A DNA stretch of 64,000 nucleotides from an uncultured Mediterraneibacter sp. (GTDB taxonomy: Bacteria > Bacillota > Clostridia > Lachnospirales > Lachnospiraceae): contig CALWTQ010000007.1 in the NCBI GenBank assembly GCA_944384505.1, positions 1 through 64,000 on the forward strand, read 5' to 3'. The position numbers and the translations under genes were made by a program. Positions 18,158 to 26,860 of the stretch are shown piece by piece. The notes below the pieces were generated by a model. It was not told the DNA's origin. It did no database searches and saw only the letters and a program-made list of their open reading frames with translations. How positions within the stretch are numbered: the stretch's first letter is position 1; every line of letters starts with the position of its first letter.

Positions 18158-19175
18158 CTATTGCCCCACTTCCTTGTAGCAATTGCTTTACTTCTCTATC
18201 AAAATCCGATGTAATCTTCTGTGTCTTATTAAACTCATCGTATTCCGCAGTTGCCTTTTTGTCAGCGTCTTTCTTTGATATCTTACCTTTTCCTTTCAGC
18301 ACATCATATTTTCTAAATTCCAAGAATTCATTGATACTGGTCGCAAATTCAGCCATAGTAAATGTATTCTCCCGTTCGATTAAATCTTCAATATAATCAA
18401 AATAACCTGTCACTGTACGCTCCAGCTGGCGAATCTGCTTCTCATTAAGATAATTTTTTGCAATGGTCACATCAGATTTCAGGATTCTTCCATCCGGAGA
18501 ATTCTTCCATGTAACTAATCCCATATGTTCTTTTGTATGATCTGCCTTTGCATCGATAATCTCTGCAGCCGTTTGGCCTGTAATCGCATAATGAAATTTA
18601 TTTTGAACCATCGCATAAAAGTCATGTGTTATTTGTGAGTCTTTATCATAATCAATACTGCACTCTGCAAATATATCCGTAATTTGCTGCCATATTCTTC
18701 TCTCACTTGCACGGATAGAACGAACCCGTTCTAACAGTTCTTTAAAATAGTCCTTACCAAACGCTGTCTTTCCCTGCTTTAAACGCTCATCATCCATTGC
18801 AAAGCCTTTTATCATATATTCCTTTAAAATACCTGTTGCCCATATTCTAAAGTTAGTAGCTTTTCGTGAATTGACTCGATATCCGACTGAAATGATTGCA
18901 TCAAGATTATAAAATCTTGTTGGTTTTGTTTGCGTTTTCCCTTCGATCGCACCATGTTCTGTGGTTGTTTCCAAAATGGAAACAACCACTTTTTCTTCTA
19001 GTTCGCCTTCTTCAAAAATATTTTTTAAATGCTTTGAAATTGCCGGAACTCCAACTCCAAACAACTCCGCCATTGCTTTTTGAGTTAACCATATTGACTC
19101 ATCTTTTACTGCCGCACGAATACTTACGCCTTTATCAGGCGTATTATATACTAAAAAGTTTAATTCTTTGTCCAT
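18150..19175 (-). CDS. RhuM family protein
   Basis: This 341-aa protein matches the virulence RhuM family along its length. An N-terminal winged-helix-like part (IWLTQKAMAELFGVGVPAIS) leads into RFYNLDAIISVGYRVNSR, then ATNFRIWATGILKEYMIKGF, with a C-terminal charged helical region. RhuM proteins are often encoded inside type I restriction operons, but their biochemical role is not settled. The N-terminal part suggests DNA binding. It starts two bases after the hsdM stop and overlaps hsdS by eight, so it is fully embedded in the restriction operon. A GAGGAA ribosome site supports the start. Confidence 0.9.
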   Translation of the reverse strand: MDKELNFLVYNTPDKGVSIRAAVKDESIWLTQKAMAELFGVGVPAISKHLKNIFEEGELEEKVVVSILETTTEHGAIEGKTQTKPTRFYNLDAIISVGYRVNSRKATNFRIWATGILKEYMIKGFAMDDERLKQGKTAFGKDYFKELLERVRSIRASERRIWQQITDIFAECSIDYDKDSQITHDFYAMVQNKFHYAITGQTAAEIIDAKADHTKEHMGLVTWKNSPDGRILKSDVTIAKNYLNEKQIRQLERTVTGYFDYIEDLIERENTFTMAEFATSINEFLEFRKYDVLKGKGKISKKDADKKATAEYDEFNKTQKITSDFDREVKQLLQGSGAIDE

Positions 19176-19177
19176 AT

Positions 19178-20725
19178 CTATTCCTCGATTTCAGCAATTA
19201 TCTTATCTATTTCTGAACGAAGTCTGTCTATATCTTTCACCGTCTTTTTAATTTCAGCATTTAAGGCTTTAATATCTATAGCCTCTCTTGTATCCTTTGC
19301 TTCAACATAAGTACTTACAGTTAAATTATAATTTTCTTCTGCAATCTTATCTTTATCTACAGATTTAGCAATATATTCTTTATCTTCTTTGCCTGCAAAC
19401 AATTGCATTATTTTCTCAATATGTTCATCTGTCAGAATATTATTATTCGTTTCCTTTTTATAAAAGTCCTCGTCGCTTGCATCTATAAATTGGATTTTAG
19501 TATCCGTTTTATGTTTTGAGAGCACCATTATATTAACAGCAATTGATGTCCCATAGAAAAGATTTGGTCCAAGCGCAATAACTGTTTCCACAAAGTTATT
19601 ATCTACCAAATACTTTCTGATCTTTTGCTCTGCTCCTCCGCGATAAAATATTCCGGGAAAACATACAATTGCCGCCCGTCCCCGGCCGGAAAGATAATTC
19701 AGCGAATGAAGAATAAAGGCGAAATCTGCTTTTGACTTGGGTGCCAATACGCCTGCCGGCGCAAAACGTTCGTCATTAATGAGGGTAGGATCATCGCTAC
19801 CGATCCAATTGATAGAATATGGTGGATTTGACACAATTGCATCAAAAGGTTTTTCCTCTCTAAAATGCGGCTCCGTAAGCGTATTTCCTAATGCGATATT
19901 AAATTTATCATAATTAACATTATGCAAAAACATGTTCATACGCGCAAGATTATATGTCGTATGATTTATTTCCTGGCCAAAGAATCCCTCTTCGATCACA
20001 TGTTCATCAAATTGTTTCTTGGCCTGTAACAGCAGTGATCCTGAACCTGCCGCCGGATCATAAATCTTATCAATGGTAGTTTGCCCATGTGTCGCAAGCT
20101 TCGCAATAAGTTTTGAAACACATTGTGGTGTAAAAAATTCACCACCGGATTTTCCCGCATTAGCCGCATAATTAGAAATCAAATATTCATAGGCATCGCC
20201 AAATAAATCTATTTGATTATCTTGAAAATCGCCAAAATCAAGTCCTTCAACGCCTTTGATAACAGCCGCCAAACGTGCATTTTTGTCTTTTACTGTGTTT
20301 CCCAATCTATTACTTGTTGTATCAAAATCAGCAAATAAGCCTTTAATATCTTGTTCAGACGGACAGCCACTTGCAGAATTTTCTATTTCATCAAATATAG
20401 TTCTTAAATCTGTATTCAAATTTTCATTTGTATTTGCATTTTCTGCAATTCTACAAAATAGCTGACTCGGATAAATGAAGTAGCCTTTTGTTTTAACAGC
20501 GTCTTCTTTGATTTCTTCGGTTATAATTGTATCATCAAGTTCTGCATAATTTATGCTATCGTCTCCACCTTCCATATAGTTAGAAAAATTCTCACTAATA
20601 AAACGATAAAAAAGGGTTCCTAATACATATTGTTTAAAATCCCATCCATCTACAGAACCACGGACTTCATTCGCTATCTTCCATATCTGTGATTGTAATT
20701 CTGTTCTTTGTGCTGCACTTGACAT
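19178..20725 (-). CDS. hsdM: Type I restriction-modification methyltransferase subunit M
   Basis: This 515-aa N6-adenine methylase subunit has an N-terminal helical domain ([20 protein letters not shown]) and [16 protein letters not shown]. The AdoMet-binding DPAAGSGS lies at 223-230 and the catalytic NPPY at 300-303. The C-terminal 60 residues are a coiled coil that would contact HsdS. The start at 20725 is chosen for GGAGG seven bases upstream; an upstream in-frame Met lacks a ribosome site. It is the first gene of the defence operon, with a promoter about 95 bases upstream. With HsdS alone it would form the modification enzyme. Confidence 0.95.
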   Translation of the reverse strand: MSSAAQRTELQSQIWKIANEVRGSVDGWDFKQYVLGTLFYRFISENFSNYMEGGDDSINYAELDDTIITEEIKEDAVKTKGYFIYPSQLFCRIAENANTNENLNTDLRTIFDEIENSASGCPSEQDIKGLFADFDTTSNRLGNTVKDKNARLAAVIKGVEGLDFGDFQDNQIDLFGDAYEYLISNYAANAGKSGGEFFTPQCVSKLIAKLATHGQTTIDKIYDPAAGSGSLLLQAKKQFDEHVIEEGFFGQEINHTTYNLARMNMFLHNVNYDKFNIALGNTLTEPHFREEKPFDAIVSNPPYSINWIGSDDPTLINDERFAPAGVLAPKSKADFAFILHSLNYLSGRGRAAIVCFPGIFYRGGAEQKIRKYLVDNNFVETVIALGPNLFYGTSIAVNIMVLSKHKTDTKIQFIDASDEDFYKKETNNNILTDEHIEKIMQLFAGKEDKEYIAKSVDKDKIAEENYNLTVSTYVEAKDTREAIDIKALNAEIKKTVKDIDRLRSEIDKIIAEIEE

Positions 20726-20819
20726 ACAACTACCTCCAATTGTTATATTAAATCCTATATTAAAAATACTTATTTGGAAATAACATTTTAAACCATTCAA
20801 GTCCAAATATTTACGGAAT

Positions 20820-20848
20820 ATTATACCATACTGCAATAGAAATTTGAA
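20820..20848 (-). promoter_or_regulatory. Putative promoter of the restriction/defence operon
   Basis: On the minus strand a TATAAT (20820-20825) and a weaker TTCAAA (20843-20848) are 17 bp apart, placing the transcript start about 85 bases before the hsdM ATG. Confidence 0.55.
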
Positions 20849-21124
20849 ACCGGATATGCCAAATTATGTGTTGGTAACAGCTTTTGAAATTATTATTCGC
20901 GGGGTGAAGAACTGATTCTCCAGTTAAGACGGTAATACTCTTTTGGGCGACATGTTCTAGAACGGACAGTAATCACCGCCTTATCTTTCCGGCACTATTT
21001 TTCAGGAATTCGATTAGTTCGCTTTGAGTGTTAGATCTAAAAAAATCAAAGGTATCTGTCAAGTTTTGTATTTTAACAGCTCTTGAATCCAAATTATATA
21101 GATAAATTCAGAAACATTCCAGAG
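20849..21124 (-). other. Intergenic region with possible gene remnant
   Basis: No complete gene is visible between hsdM and rpsI. On the minus strand an open frame from about 21100 down to a stop near 20985 reads AVKIQNLTDTFDFFRSNTQS and ends IEFLKNSAGKIRR. It has protein-like composition but no start codon or ribosome site. It could be the 3' end of a gene lost when the defence island inserted. I cannot assign it to a family. Confidence 0.35.
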
Positions 21125-21127
21125 ATA

Positions 21128-21165
21128 AAGAAAACCCTTGAAAATACTGGATTTTCAAGGGCTTT
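21128..21165 (-). terminator. Terminator of rplM-rpsI operon
   Basis: Perfect 11-bp stem, CCCTTGAAAAT (21135-21145) with ATTTTCAAGGG (21151-21161), followed on the minus strand by a T-run. Confidence 0.88.
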
Positions 21166-21190
21166 ACTAATTTCTTTAATCGTCGCCAAA

Positions 21191-21583
21191 TTAACGTTTG
21201 GAGAACTGCGGAGCTCTACGAGCCGCTTTGAGTCCATATTTCTTACGCTCTTTCATTCTCGGGTCACGAGTCAGGAATCCTGCGCTCTTAAGGACCGGTC
21301 TGTAATCTGCGTCAGCCTCAATAAGCGCTCTTGCAATACCATGGCGGATTGCTCCTGCCTGTCCTGTATAACCGCCGCCTTTTACGTTTACAAGTACGTC
21401 AAACTTATCTGTTGTGCCTGTAGCAACGAGCGGCTGGCGAACAACAACTTTCAGAGTCTCAAGTCCGAGATACTCGTCGATGTCTCTTTTATTGATTGTG
21501 ATCTTGCCCGTTCCCGGTACAAGGTATACTCTTGCAACTGATTTTTTTCTTCTTCCTGTTCCGTAATATTTTGCGTTAGCCAC
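21191..21583 (-). CDS. rpsI: 30S ribosomal protein S9
   Basis: This 130-aa protein is the full length for bacterial uS9. It has the N-terminal [20 protein letters not shown], the [18 protein letters not shown] segment, and the conserved basic tail that reaches the P site, ending [17 protein letters not shown]. It lies 26 bases after rplM, the usual gene pair in bacteria, with a terminator 30 bases downstream. It ends the conserved block beside the AT-rich defence island. Confidence 0.98.
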   Translation of the reverse strand: MANAKYYGTGRRKKSVARVYLVPGTGKITINKRDIDEYLGLETLKVVVRQPLVATGTTDKFDVLVNVKGGGYTGQAGAIRHGIARALIEADADYRPVLKSAGFLTRDPRMKERKKYGLKAARRAPQFSKR

Positions 21584-21609
21584 TGTTATATCCTCCTTTC
21601 AACCTTTCC

Positions 21610-22038
21610 CTAAAATGTCAGAACTTCCGGCTTCTGAGCCTGATTTGCATGCTCTGGGCCAGCGTAAACATGAAGCTTCTTGATCATGCTTCTTCCCATA
21701 GGTCCTTTCGGGAGCATTCCTTTAACAGCCAGCTCGATCACCTTCTCCGGTTTCTTTGCCATCATCTCAGCAAGTGTAGTCTCTTTCATTCCGCCTACAT
21801 AATCGGAGTGGTTATAATAAATCTTCTGCTGAAGTTTCTTTCCTGTTACTTTCACTTTCTCTGCGTTTACAACGATTACATAATCGCCTGTATCAATATG
21901 CGGTGTGTACTCCGGCTTGTTCTTTCCTCTGAGCACCTTTGCAATCTCAGAAGCAAGGCGTCCCAGTGTACATCCCTCAGCGTCAACCACATACCATTTT
22001 CTTTCAATCTTGTCAGGGTTAGCCATATAAGTTTTCAT
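21610..22038 (-). CDS. rplM: 50S ribosomal protein L13
   Basis: This 142-aa protein matches uL13 in length and sequence ([20 protein letters not shown], then [20 protein letters not shown], then [12 protein letters not shown]). The start at 22038 is chosen because GAGGA lies just upstream and because it gives the standard length. The frame stays open for another 36 codons upstream, but that stretch lies in the transcript leader. First gene of the rplM-rpsI operon. Confidence 0.97.
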   Translation of the reverse strand: MKTYMANPDKIERKWYVVDAEGCTLGRLASEIAKVLRGKNKPEYTPHIDTGDYVIVVNAEKVKVTGKKLQQKIYYNHSDYVGGMKETTLAEMMAKKPEKVIELAVKGMLPKGPMGRSMIKKLHVYAGPEHANQAQKPEVLTF

Positions 22039-22148
22039 GGGTGTTCCTCCTATAGAATCATCAGATAACATTTTCTTGCTTGTGCTTGTATATGTGAAAT
22101 CAGCATACTCCGGGGCTATGGCGCATACTGTTTCTCCTTTAGTCATGC
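22039..22148 (-). promoter_or_regulatory. 5' leader of rplM-rpsI mRNA
   Basis: About 110 bases separate the predicted transcript start from the rplM ATG. Autoregulatory L13 leaders are known in Bacillales at this position. I could not confirm that fold by eye, so this is only a candidate regulatory leader. Confidence 0.35.
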
Positions 22149-22154
22149 TGTAAT

Positions 22155-22183
22155 ATTATAGACCTCCGATTCCCCTGTGTCAA
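22155..22183 (-). promoter_or_regulatory. Consensus sigma-A promoter for rplM-rpsI
   Basis: On the minus strand a perfect TTGACA (22178-22183) and a perfect TATAAT (22155-22160) are separated by 17 bp, as expected for a strong ribosomal protein promoter. Confidence 0.92.
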
Positions 22184-22190
22184 GATTTTT

Positions 22191-23162
22191 TTACTTCCTT
22201 TTTATAATCACAACAATAACTGCCGCAGCCACCGCGGCTATCATAATGACAATCCAGATCACCGGGCTTATACCGGTATCTCCTGTAAGCGGCGCGGACT
22301 GCATCCCTGATGTACTGATTCCGGCCGCAGAGGGTGTCATTGCCAGAACCGCGGGGACTGTTTTAGAAAGTTCCAGGCGGTCTACCTTATCTGTCGGGGT
22401 AAGACTGCCCGGAAGTTCCGAATACACCGTTTTCTCCATCACTACATATATTCCCATGTGATCTGTAGAGAACACTGCGTTTCCATCCCTTGATTCAAAA
22501 CCAAGCTCCGTTCTCTGAGGCGTACTGCCTTCTACACTGATCTCGCTGACCACTACTCTGTTCATATCGTAATCAGAAGGAATCGGCAGAGCAACCTCCA
22601 CTGCTTCATCTGGCTGAACCGGCTGCTGTGACATATCGACAAACACTACTGTATAAATTGCGAACCGATCCGCCGAAAGATTCAGAAATGTGCTGAGCTG
22701 CTCGTATTCAGCGCCCTCTGTCAAAGGAAGTGTGACAGGGAATATCAGCTTCGGGATCTCCGGTATTTCTTCTCCGCCGGGCACTTCTTCCTCTCCCGGC
22801 ACAGACGGATCTGACTGATCTCCCGGCTCTTCTCCGGACTCTTTTCCGCTGTCAACGGAGCTCCCCTGTAAACCCGGATCCTCCCCTGAAGCATCTCCTG
22901 CCGCGTCTTCCGGACTCTCCGTGTCTTCCGCCTCTGTATCCTCCACATTTTCACCATTCTCCGCGCTTTCCGGTTCCGCGGTTTCTGTCAGGCTGTCATC
23001 TTCCGACTGTACCAAATCCGCCGACTGTCCGACATTTGTCAGCTGTATCCCCGTTGTTTCATCTGCCAGCGCTCTGCCCGGGAGCATGGACGCCAGTACT
23101 GCGGCCGCCAACAGGCACAAGGCTGCTTTCCTCCTGTTTTTCTTATTTTTTACACTTTTCAA
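22191..23162 (-). CDS. Cell-surface protein with sortase-like C-terminal anchor
   Basis: This 323-aa protein has an N-terminal signal peptide (basic KNKKNRRKA, hydrophobic to residue 32, cut near ALA-DE). A long disordered acidic stretch rich in Glu, Ser, Gly and Pro spans about 45-135. A compact domain follows at about 137-245. The C-terminus is a wall-sorting signal: APLTGD, a 20-residue hydrophobic helix, and KRK. The pattern is a relaxed LPXTG motif with the first Leu replaced. It is probably anchored to the cell wall by a sortase, with the acidic stretch as a spacer. No function can be assigned to the folded part. Confidence 0.75.
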   Translation of the reverse strand: MKSVKNKKNRRKAALCLLAAAVLASMLPGRALADETTGIQLTNVGQSADLVQSEDDSLTETAEPESAENGENVEDTEAEDTESPEDAAGDASGEDPGLQGSSVDSGKESGEEPGDQSDPSVPGEEEVPGGEEIPEIPKLIFPVTLPLTEGAEYEQLSTFLNLSADRFAIYTVVFVDMSQQPVQPDEAVEVALPIPSDYDMNRVVVSEISVEGSTPQRTELGFESRDGNAVFSTDHMGIYVVMEKTVYSELPGSLTPTDKVDRLELSKTVPAVLAMTPSAAGISTSGMQSAPLTGDTGISPVIWIVIMIAAVAAAVIVVIIKRK

Positions 23163-23210
23163 ATCGTTCCCTCCTGTCGTGCCGGATTACCGGCTGACTA
23201 TTACTTTTTT

Positions 23211-23239
23211 AGTATACCCTCCTTGAGTTTTGCTGTCAA
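23211..23239 (-). promoter_or_regulatory. Promoter of surface protein gene
   Basis: Minus-strand TTGACA (23234-23239) and TATACT (23211-23216) with a 17-bp spacer, about 50 bases before the start codon. Confidence 0.8.
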
Positions 23240-23352
23240 TTTGTACCCTCGTGCAGAGTGGCGATTTTCTTCCAGGTATGGTATAATGATCACACGTGAT
23301 TTAATAAGCGCATTTGTAAAACGATAATCTCAAAAAAGAAAGGAACTGAATT

Positions 23353-24780
23353 ATGTGGGCTTATAATGAAACTTTTTATCAGATATATCCGATCGGATTC
23401 TGCGGTGCGCCTGTACACAACGACGGAGTTCTGGAGCACCGGATCCTAAAGCTGGGCGAATGGGCAGAATATCTGCAGGAGCTGGGCATTGGATCTATTA
23501 TCTTAAACCCGATTTTCGAGTCTGACAATCACGGATATGACACACGGGACTTTATGAAAATCGACTGCCGCCTGGGAACAAATGATGATTTCAAAGCAGT
23601 CTGTAAAGATCTGCATGAGCACAATGTGAAAATCATGCTGGATGGCGTCTTTAATCATGTCGGAAGAGGATTCTGGGCTTTTAAAGATGTACAGGAAAAG
23701 AAATGGGACTCTCCATATAAAGACTGGTTTTGTATCAACTTTGACGGCAACAGCGGCTACAACGACGGCTTCTGGTATGAAGGCTGGGAAGGCCACTACG
23801 AACTGGTGAAGCTGAACCTCCAGAATTCCGCTGTCGTGGACTATCTCCTCGGCTGTGTCAAGATGTGGATTGAAGAATTCGGAATTGATGGGCTGCGTCT
23901 CGATGTCGCATACAGCCTGGATCACAACTTTATGCGCCGGCTCCGCTCTTACTGCGAAGAACTCAAGCCCGGATTCGCACTGATCGGTGAAGTTCTTTTT
24001 GGGGACTACAACCTGATCGTAAATGACGAAATGCTTCACAGCTGTACAAACTATGAATGCTACAAGGGCATTTATTCCAGCTTTAATAGTATGAATATGT
24101 TTGAGATCGCTCATTCCCTGAACCGGCAGTATGGACCAGAACAGTGGTGCATCTACAGGGGCAAGCATCTCATGACATTTGTAGATAACCATGACGTTTC
24201 CCGTCTGGCTACCATTTTAACAAATAAAAACCACATTCCGCTTGCCTACGGCCTGCTTTTCGGCATGCCGGGCATCCCATGCATCTATTATGGAAGCGAA
24301 TGGGGAGAAGAAGGCGCCAAAGCGCCAGACAACGACTATGCGCTCAGGCCCTGTTTCGATGAGCCAAAGCCGAATGATCTGACCGCATTTATCCACAGGC
24401 TGATCCTGGCACGCCACAAAAGTGAAGCGCTGTGCAGCGGTTCTTATCACAATGTAGTCATCACAAATCACCAGCTCGTGTTCGAGCGGAAATGTGAAAG
24501 CGAGCGTATATTAGTAGCAATCAACGCATCTGACTGTGAATTCACCGCTTCCAGCCACGAACTGCAGGGAAATTTCGCCCGCATGCTCACTTATCCGGAC
24601 AGCAGCATAAGCGTGGATGAGCTGACAGGCGGAACAGACAAAGTGACTTCTAAAGATGCCGTAAAACCCGAAGATAAAACAGCAGCAGAAAGCAATACAG
24701 AAACAGCAGTGGAAACTGTATCTCTCCAGGGACAGATCACAATGCCGCCCTACAGTGTACAATATCTGAAAATGTTATAA
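23353..24780 (+). CDS. Alpha-amylase family glycoside hydrolase (GH13)
   Basis: This 475-aa GH13 enzyme has the conserved regions in order: DGVFNHVG (region I), GLRLDVAYSLDH with the nucleophile Asp (II), LIGEVLFGDY with the acid/base Glu (III) and FVDNHDVSRL (IV). There is no signal peptide, so it acts inside the cell on maltodextrins or related alpha-glucans. Residues about 420-455 are a Thr/Glu/Lys-rich insert before the last beta strands. It stands alone, with a TATAAT at 23282-23287 and a GAAAGGA ribosome site. The specificity (amylase, neopullulanase or cyclomaltodextrinase type) cannot be fixed by eye. Confidence 0.92.
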   Translation: MWAYNETFYQIYPIGFCGAPVHNDGVLEHRILKLGEWAEYLQELGIGSIILNPIFESDNHGYDTRDFMKIDCRLGTNDDFKAVCKDLHEHNVKIMLDGVFNHVGRGFWAFKDVQEKKWDSPYKDWFCINFDGNSGYNDGFWYEGWEGHYELVKLNLQNSAVVDYLLGCVKMWIEEFGIDGLRLDVAYSLDHNFMRRLRSYCEELKPGFALIGEVLFGDYNLIVNDEMLHSCTNYECYKGIYSSFNSMNMFEIAHSLNRQYGPEQWCIYRGKHLMTFVDNHDVSRLATILTNKNHIPLAYGLLFGMPGIPCIYYGSEWGEEGAKAPDNDYALRPCFDEPKPNDLTAFIHRLILARHKSEALCSGSYHNVVITNHQLVFERKCESERILVAINASDCEFTASSHELQGNFARMLTYPDSSISVDELTGGTDKVTSKDAVKPEDKTAAESNTETAVETVSLQGQITMPPYSVQYLKML

Positions 24781-24806
24781 AAAGTCAGCAAAACTATCAT
24801 ATCCAT

Positions 24807-24943
24807 GGAAGTCAACACCCCCGATGCAAGCATACGCAGCAGCAAACCAGCAGTGATGCAAGCATCGGGGGTGTTAGACCTTCGCGGCAGCCGCCAAACG
24901 GACATGCAAGCATGTCCGTCCGGCTCGTTGCCCGCGGAAATAA
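24807..24943 (+). repeat. Dispersed multi-hairpin repeat, copy 1
   Basis: This 137-bp non-coding element has two clear stems. AACACCCCCGATGC pairs with GCATCGGGGGTGTT about 40 bases away, and ACGGACATGC faces GCATGTCCGT with a 2-base loop (24898-24919). A flanking CGCGG/CCGCG pair encloses the second. A second copy in reverse orientation lies at 61250-61356. Copy 1 carries an extra insert of about 30 bases in the first loop. It follows the GH13 stop and converges with an SGNH hydrolase gene. It may act as an intergenic RNA hairpin or a MITE-like element. Confidence 0.8.
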
Positions 24944-25028
24944 AACATGATATGACAGCTCCTTTTATACTGTGCTGATATACGAATTCCTGCATCCTGC
25001 CGGTTCCGCAGCCTGCTGCTCTTTCTTT

Positions 25029-26090
25029 TTACGGCTCTGTAACTCCGGTGCCGGATTCATATGCCTCACACACAACTTCCGCAATGATCTGCTGTCCGGC
25101 CTGATCCGGATGCAGGCCGTCCGCCTGCACATTTACGGACACTTCAGACGAAAATATATCTGCGGCCATGTATTCATATTCTCCGGCATGTCCCTCAATG
25201 ATAGTATTCATATTTCCAATAATATCTTCAACCGTCCCGTTCATTGTGGACGGAAGCTCCATATTTGCAACCGGATTATAAATATTGGTCGCAATCACCT
25301 CTGAATCTTCTTTCCTTTCACCGTTTATTGTCTCCATCATCTGCGTCCACTGCTCATCAAAAGATTCATAATCCCATCCGCCCAGAGCAGCTATAATCTT
25401 GATGATCAGAAACGGATTCTCAGACATTGAATCTTCCAAAACTCTCAGCGCATCCTCCGCGCTTTTAAACTTTGTATCCGTATTCAGGATCTCCCTTACC
25501 GTATCTTTACATTCATTGAGGAGATCATTGGATCCCACTGTAATAAAGATAATATCCGCCTCCCGGATGTCAGAAAGGATCTGCTCCTGAGTCAGGATCT
25601 CCGTATTCATGCGTTCTGAATCGAGGCCGTTTTTCGCATAATTCACAACCTCATACTCCCGCCCCTGCTCCCCAGCTATAGACTCTGCTGCCAGCTCGCC
25701 ATAAGACTGTATCGCCGTCTCTTTATCCGCCGAATAGCCTTTGGCAATGCTGTCCCCCAGCACGACAGCCTTGAGCGGTCCATACGCCTTTCTCGCGCTG
25801 CCTCCCGCCTCAATCTCTCCGGAAGGAGTGAGCTCCCCATTCTCATTTTCCGCACCTTGTGTTTCTGCACTCTCTGTTCCCGCACTTTCTATGCCTGAGT
25901 TTTCTGTTCCTTTCTCTCCCGTGGTGACGTTTGCTCCGCCTGAATCCTCCTGCACCGCAGACTGATTCTCAGTCTGTTTCTCCGGGGCGTATTCTGCAAT
26001 ATATACAGGCGCTGTTGTCAGCGCCAATGCAGCCGTCAGAAAAAGTGACGCCGCTGTCTGAACGTACCTGTATCTTTTCATCCTCTTCAC
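25029..26090 (-). CDS. Secreted SGNH/GDSL hydrolase
   Basis: This 353-aa protein has an N-terminal signal peptide (about 1-32) and a low-complexity Glu/Gly/Ser/Thr linker (about 35-100). A SGNH-hydrolase domain follows: block I VVLGDSIAKGYS with the catalytic Ser, block III TVGSNDLLNE, and block V DGLHPDQAG with the Asp-His pair. Such enzymes are esterases or lipases, and secreted ones often remove acyl groups from polysaccharides. The substrate is unknown. The signal peptide could also leave the protein tethered to the membrane. Confidence 0.87.
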   Translation of the reverse strand: MKRMKRYRYVQTAASLFLTAALALTTAPVYIAEYAPEKQTENQSAVQEDSGGANVTTGEKGTENSGIESAGTESAETQGAENENGELTPSGEIEAGGSARKAYGPLKAVVLGDSIAKGYSADKETAIQSYGELAAESIAGEQGREYEVVNYAKNGLDSERMNTEILTQEQILSDIREADIIFITVGSNDLLNECKDTVREILNTDTKFKSAEDALRVLEDSMSENPFLIIKIIAALGGWDYESFDEQWTQMMETINGERKEDSEVIATNIYNPVANMELPSTMNGTVEDIIGNMNTIIEGHAGEYEYMAADIFSSEVSVNVQADGLHPDQAGQQIIAEVVCEAYESGTGVTEP

Positions 26091-26215
26091 TCCCTCTGTA
26101 TACCGGATTTTATCTCATCGTCCTGATCAAAGGCCGAAGGACAGCTTTTGCCGCTGTCCTCCTTTCTATTATAGCACTTATGATATCCAATTTACAGAAC
26201 TGTCATGTACATATT

Positions 26216-26767
26216 TTACAGTTTAACCATAGTTGGCTCATGCCTCATGGCAGGAATTACCTTTTCTACGAGGTCAGAGGTCTTAAATCTCAGACTGGAC
26301 GTATTGATGCACGGATGACATGCGAAATATTCCGATTTCAGCACATCCTCGTCAATCAAAAGCCGCACCTTATTTTCATGATCATTCATCAGGCCCATCA
26401 CGCTTACTGATCCCGGTGTGATATCGAGATACTGCTCCATATATTCCGGTTTACCAAAAGATAACCTGGACGAACCGATCTGCGCGGACAGATATTTTGT
26501 CTTGAAAGGCTTGTCCCCGGGTATGAGCAGAAGATAAAAGTCCGTTTCCTGCCGGTTACAAAGAAACAGATTTTTACAAATCGCCACGCCGCTCTCTATT
26601 CCTTCGCTTAAAGTCCTGTCAATCTCTTCGCAGGCCTCCATAGTCATAGCTGCCTCGTGATCCACTCTCTGATAGGAGACGCCGAGAGAATCAAGGAGAT
26701 CGTATACCCTTATCTCCTTGTCCAGGCGAGCTTCTGTGTTTTCCGGCCTTCCGTTTGTCAATTCCAT
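26216..26767 (-). CDS. YbaK/ProX-type aminoacyl-tRNA deacylase
   Basis: This 183-aa single-domain protein matches the prolyl-tRNA synthetase-associated (YbaK/ProX) family: YDLLDSLGVSYQRVDHEAAM, then AICKNLFLCNRQ and FLLLIPGDKPFKTK-like text, then LSFGKPEYMEQYLDITPGSV. Members hydrolyse mischarged tRNA, for example Ala-tRNA-Pro, in trans. It lies downstream of the ABC-class ATPase gene with a short gap and may share its transcript. Confidence 0.9.
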   Translation of the reverse strand: MELTNGRPENTEARLDKEIRVYDLLDSLGVSYQRVDHEAAMTMEACEEIDRTLSEGIESGVAICKNLFLCNRQETDFYLLLIPGDKPFKTKYLSAQIGSSRLSFGKPEYMEQYLDITPGSVSVMGLMNDHENKVRLLIDEDVLKSEYFACHPCINTSSLRFKTSDLVEKVIPAMRHEPTMVKL

Positions 26768-26860
26768 GTTGTCTTGTCCTCCTTCAAATTGTCACAGTCC
26801 TGCTCCCGCAATTCGTAAAACTGCACTCTCTACTTATCGTGACCAGCGCCGCTGTTTTAC

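Noticed and set aside
22039-22146. N-terminal extension of L13 by 36 residues
   Set aside because: The extension lies in the leader just after the promoter, has no suitable ribosome site, and would make L13 longer than normal.
24750-24995. 81-aa minus-strand ORF containing SVWRLPRRSNTPDAC
   Set aside because: It is only the reading of the dispersed hairpin repeat; a similar stretch appears in copy 2 at 61290-61472. Shared sequence is due to the repeat, not to a protein family.
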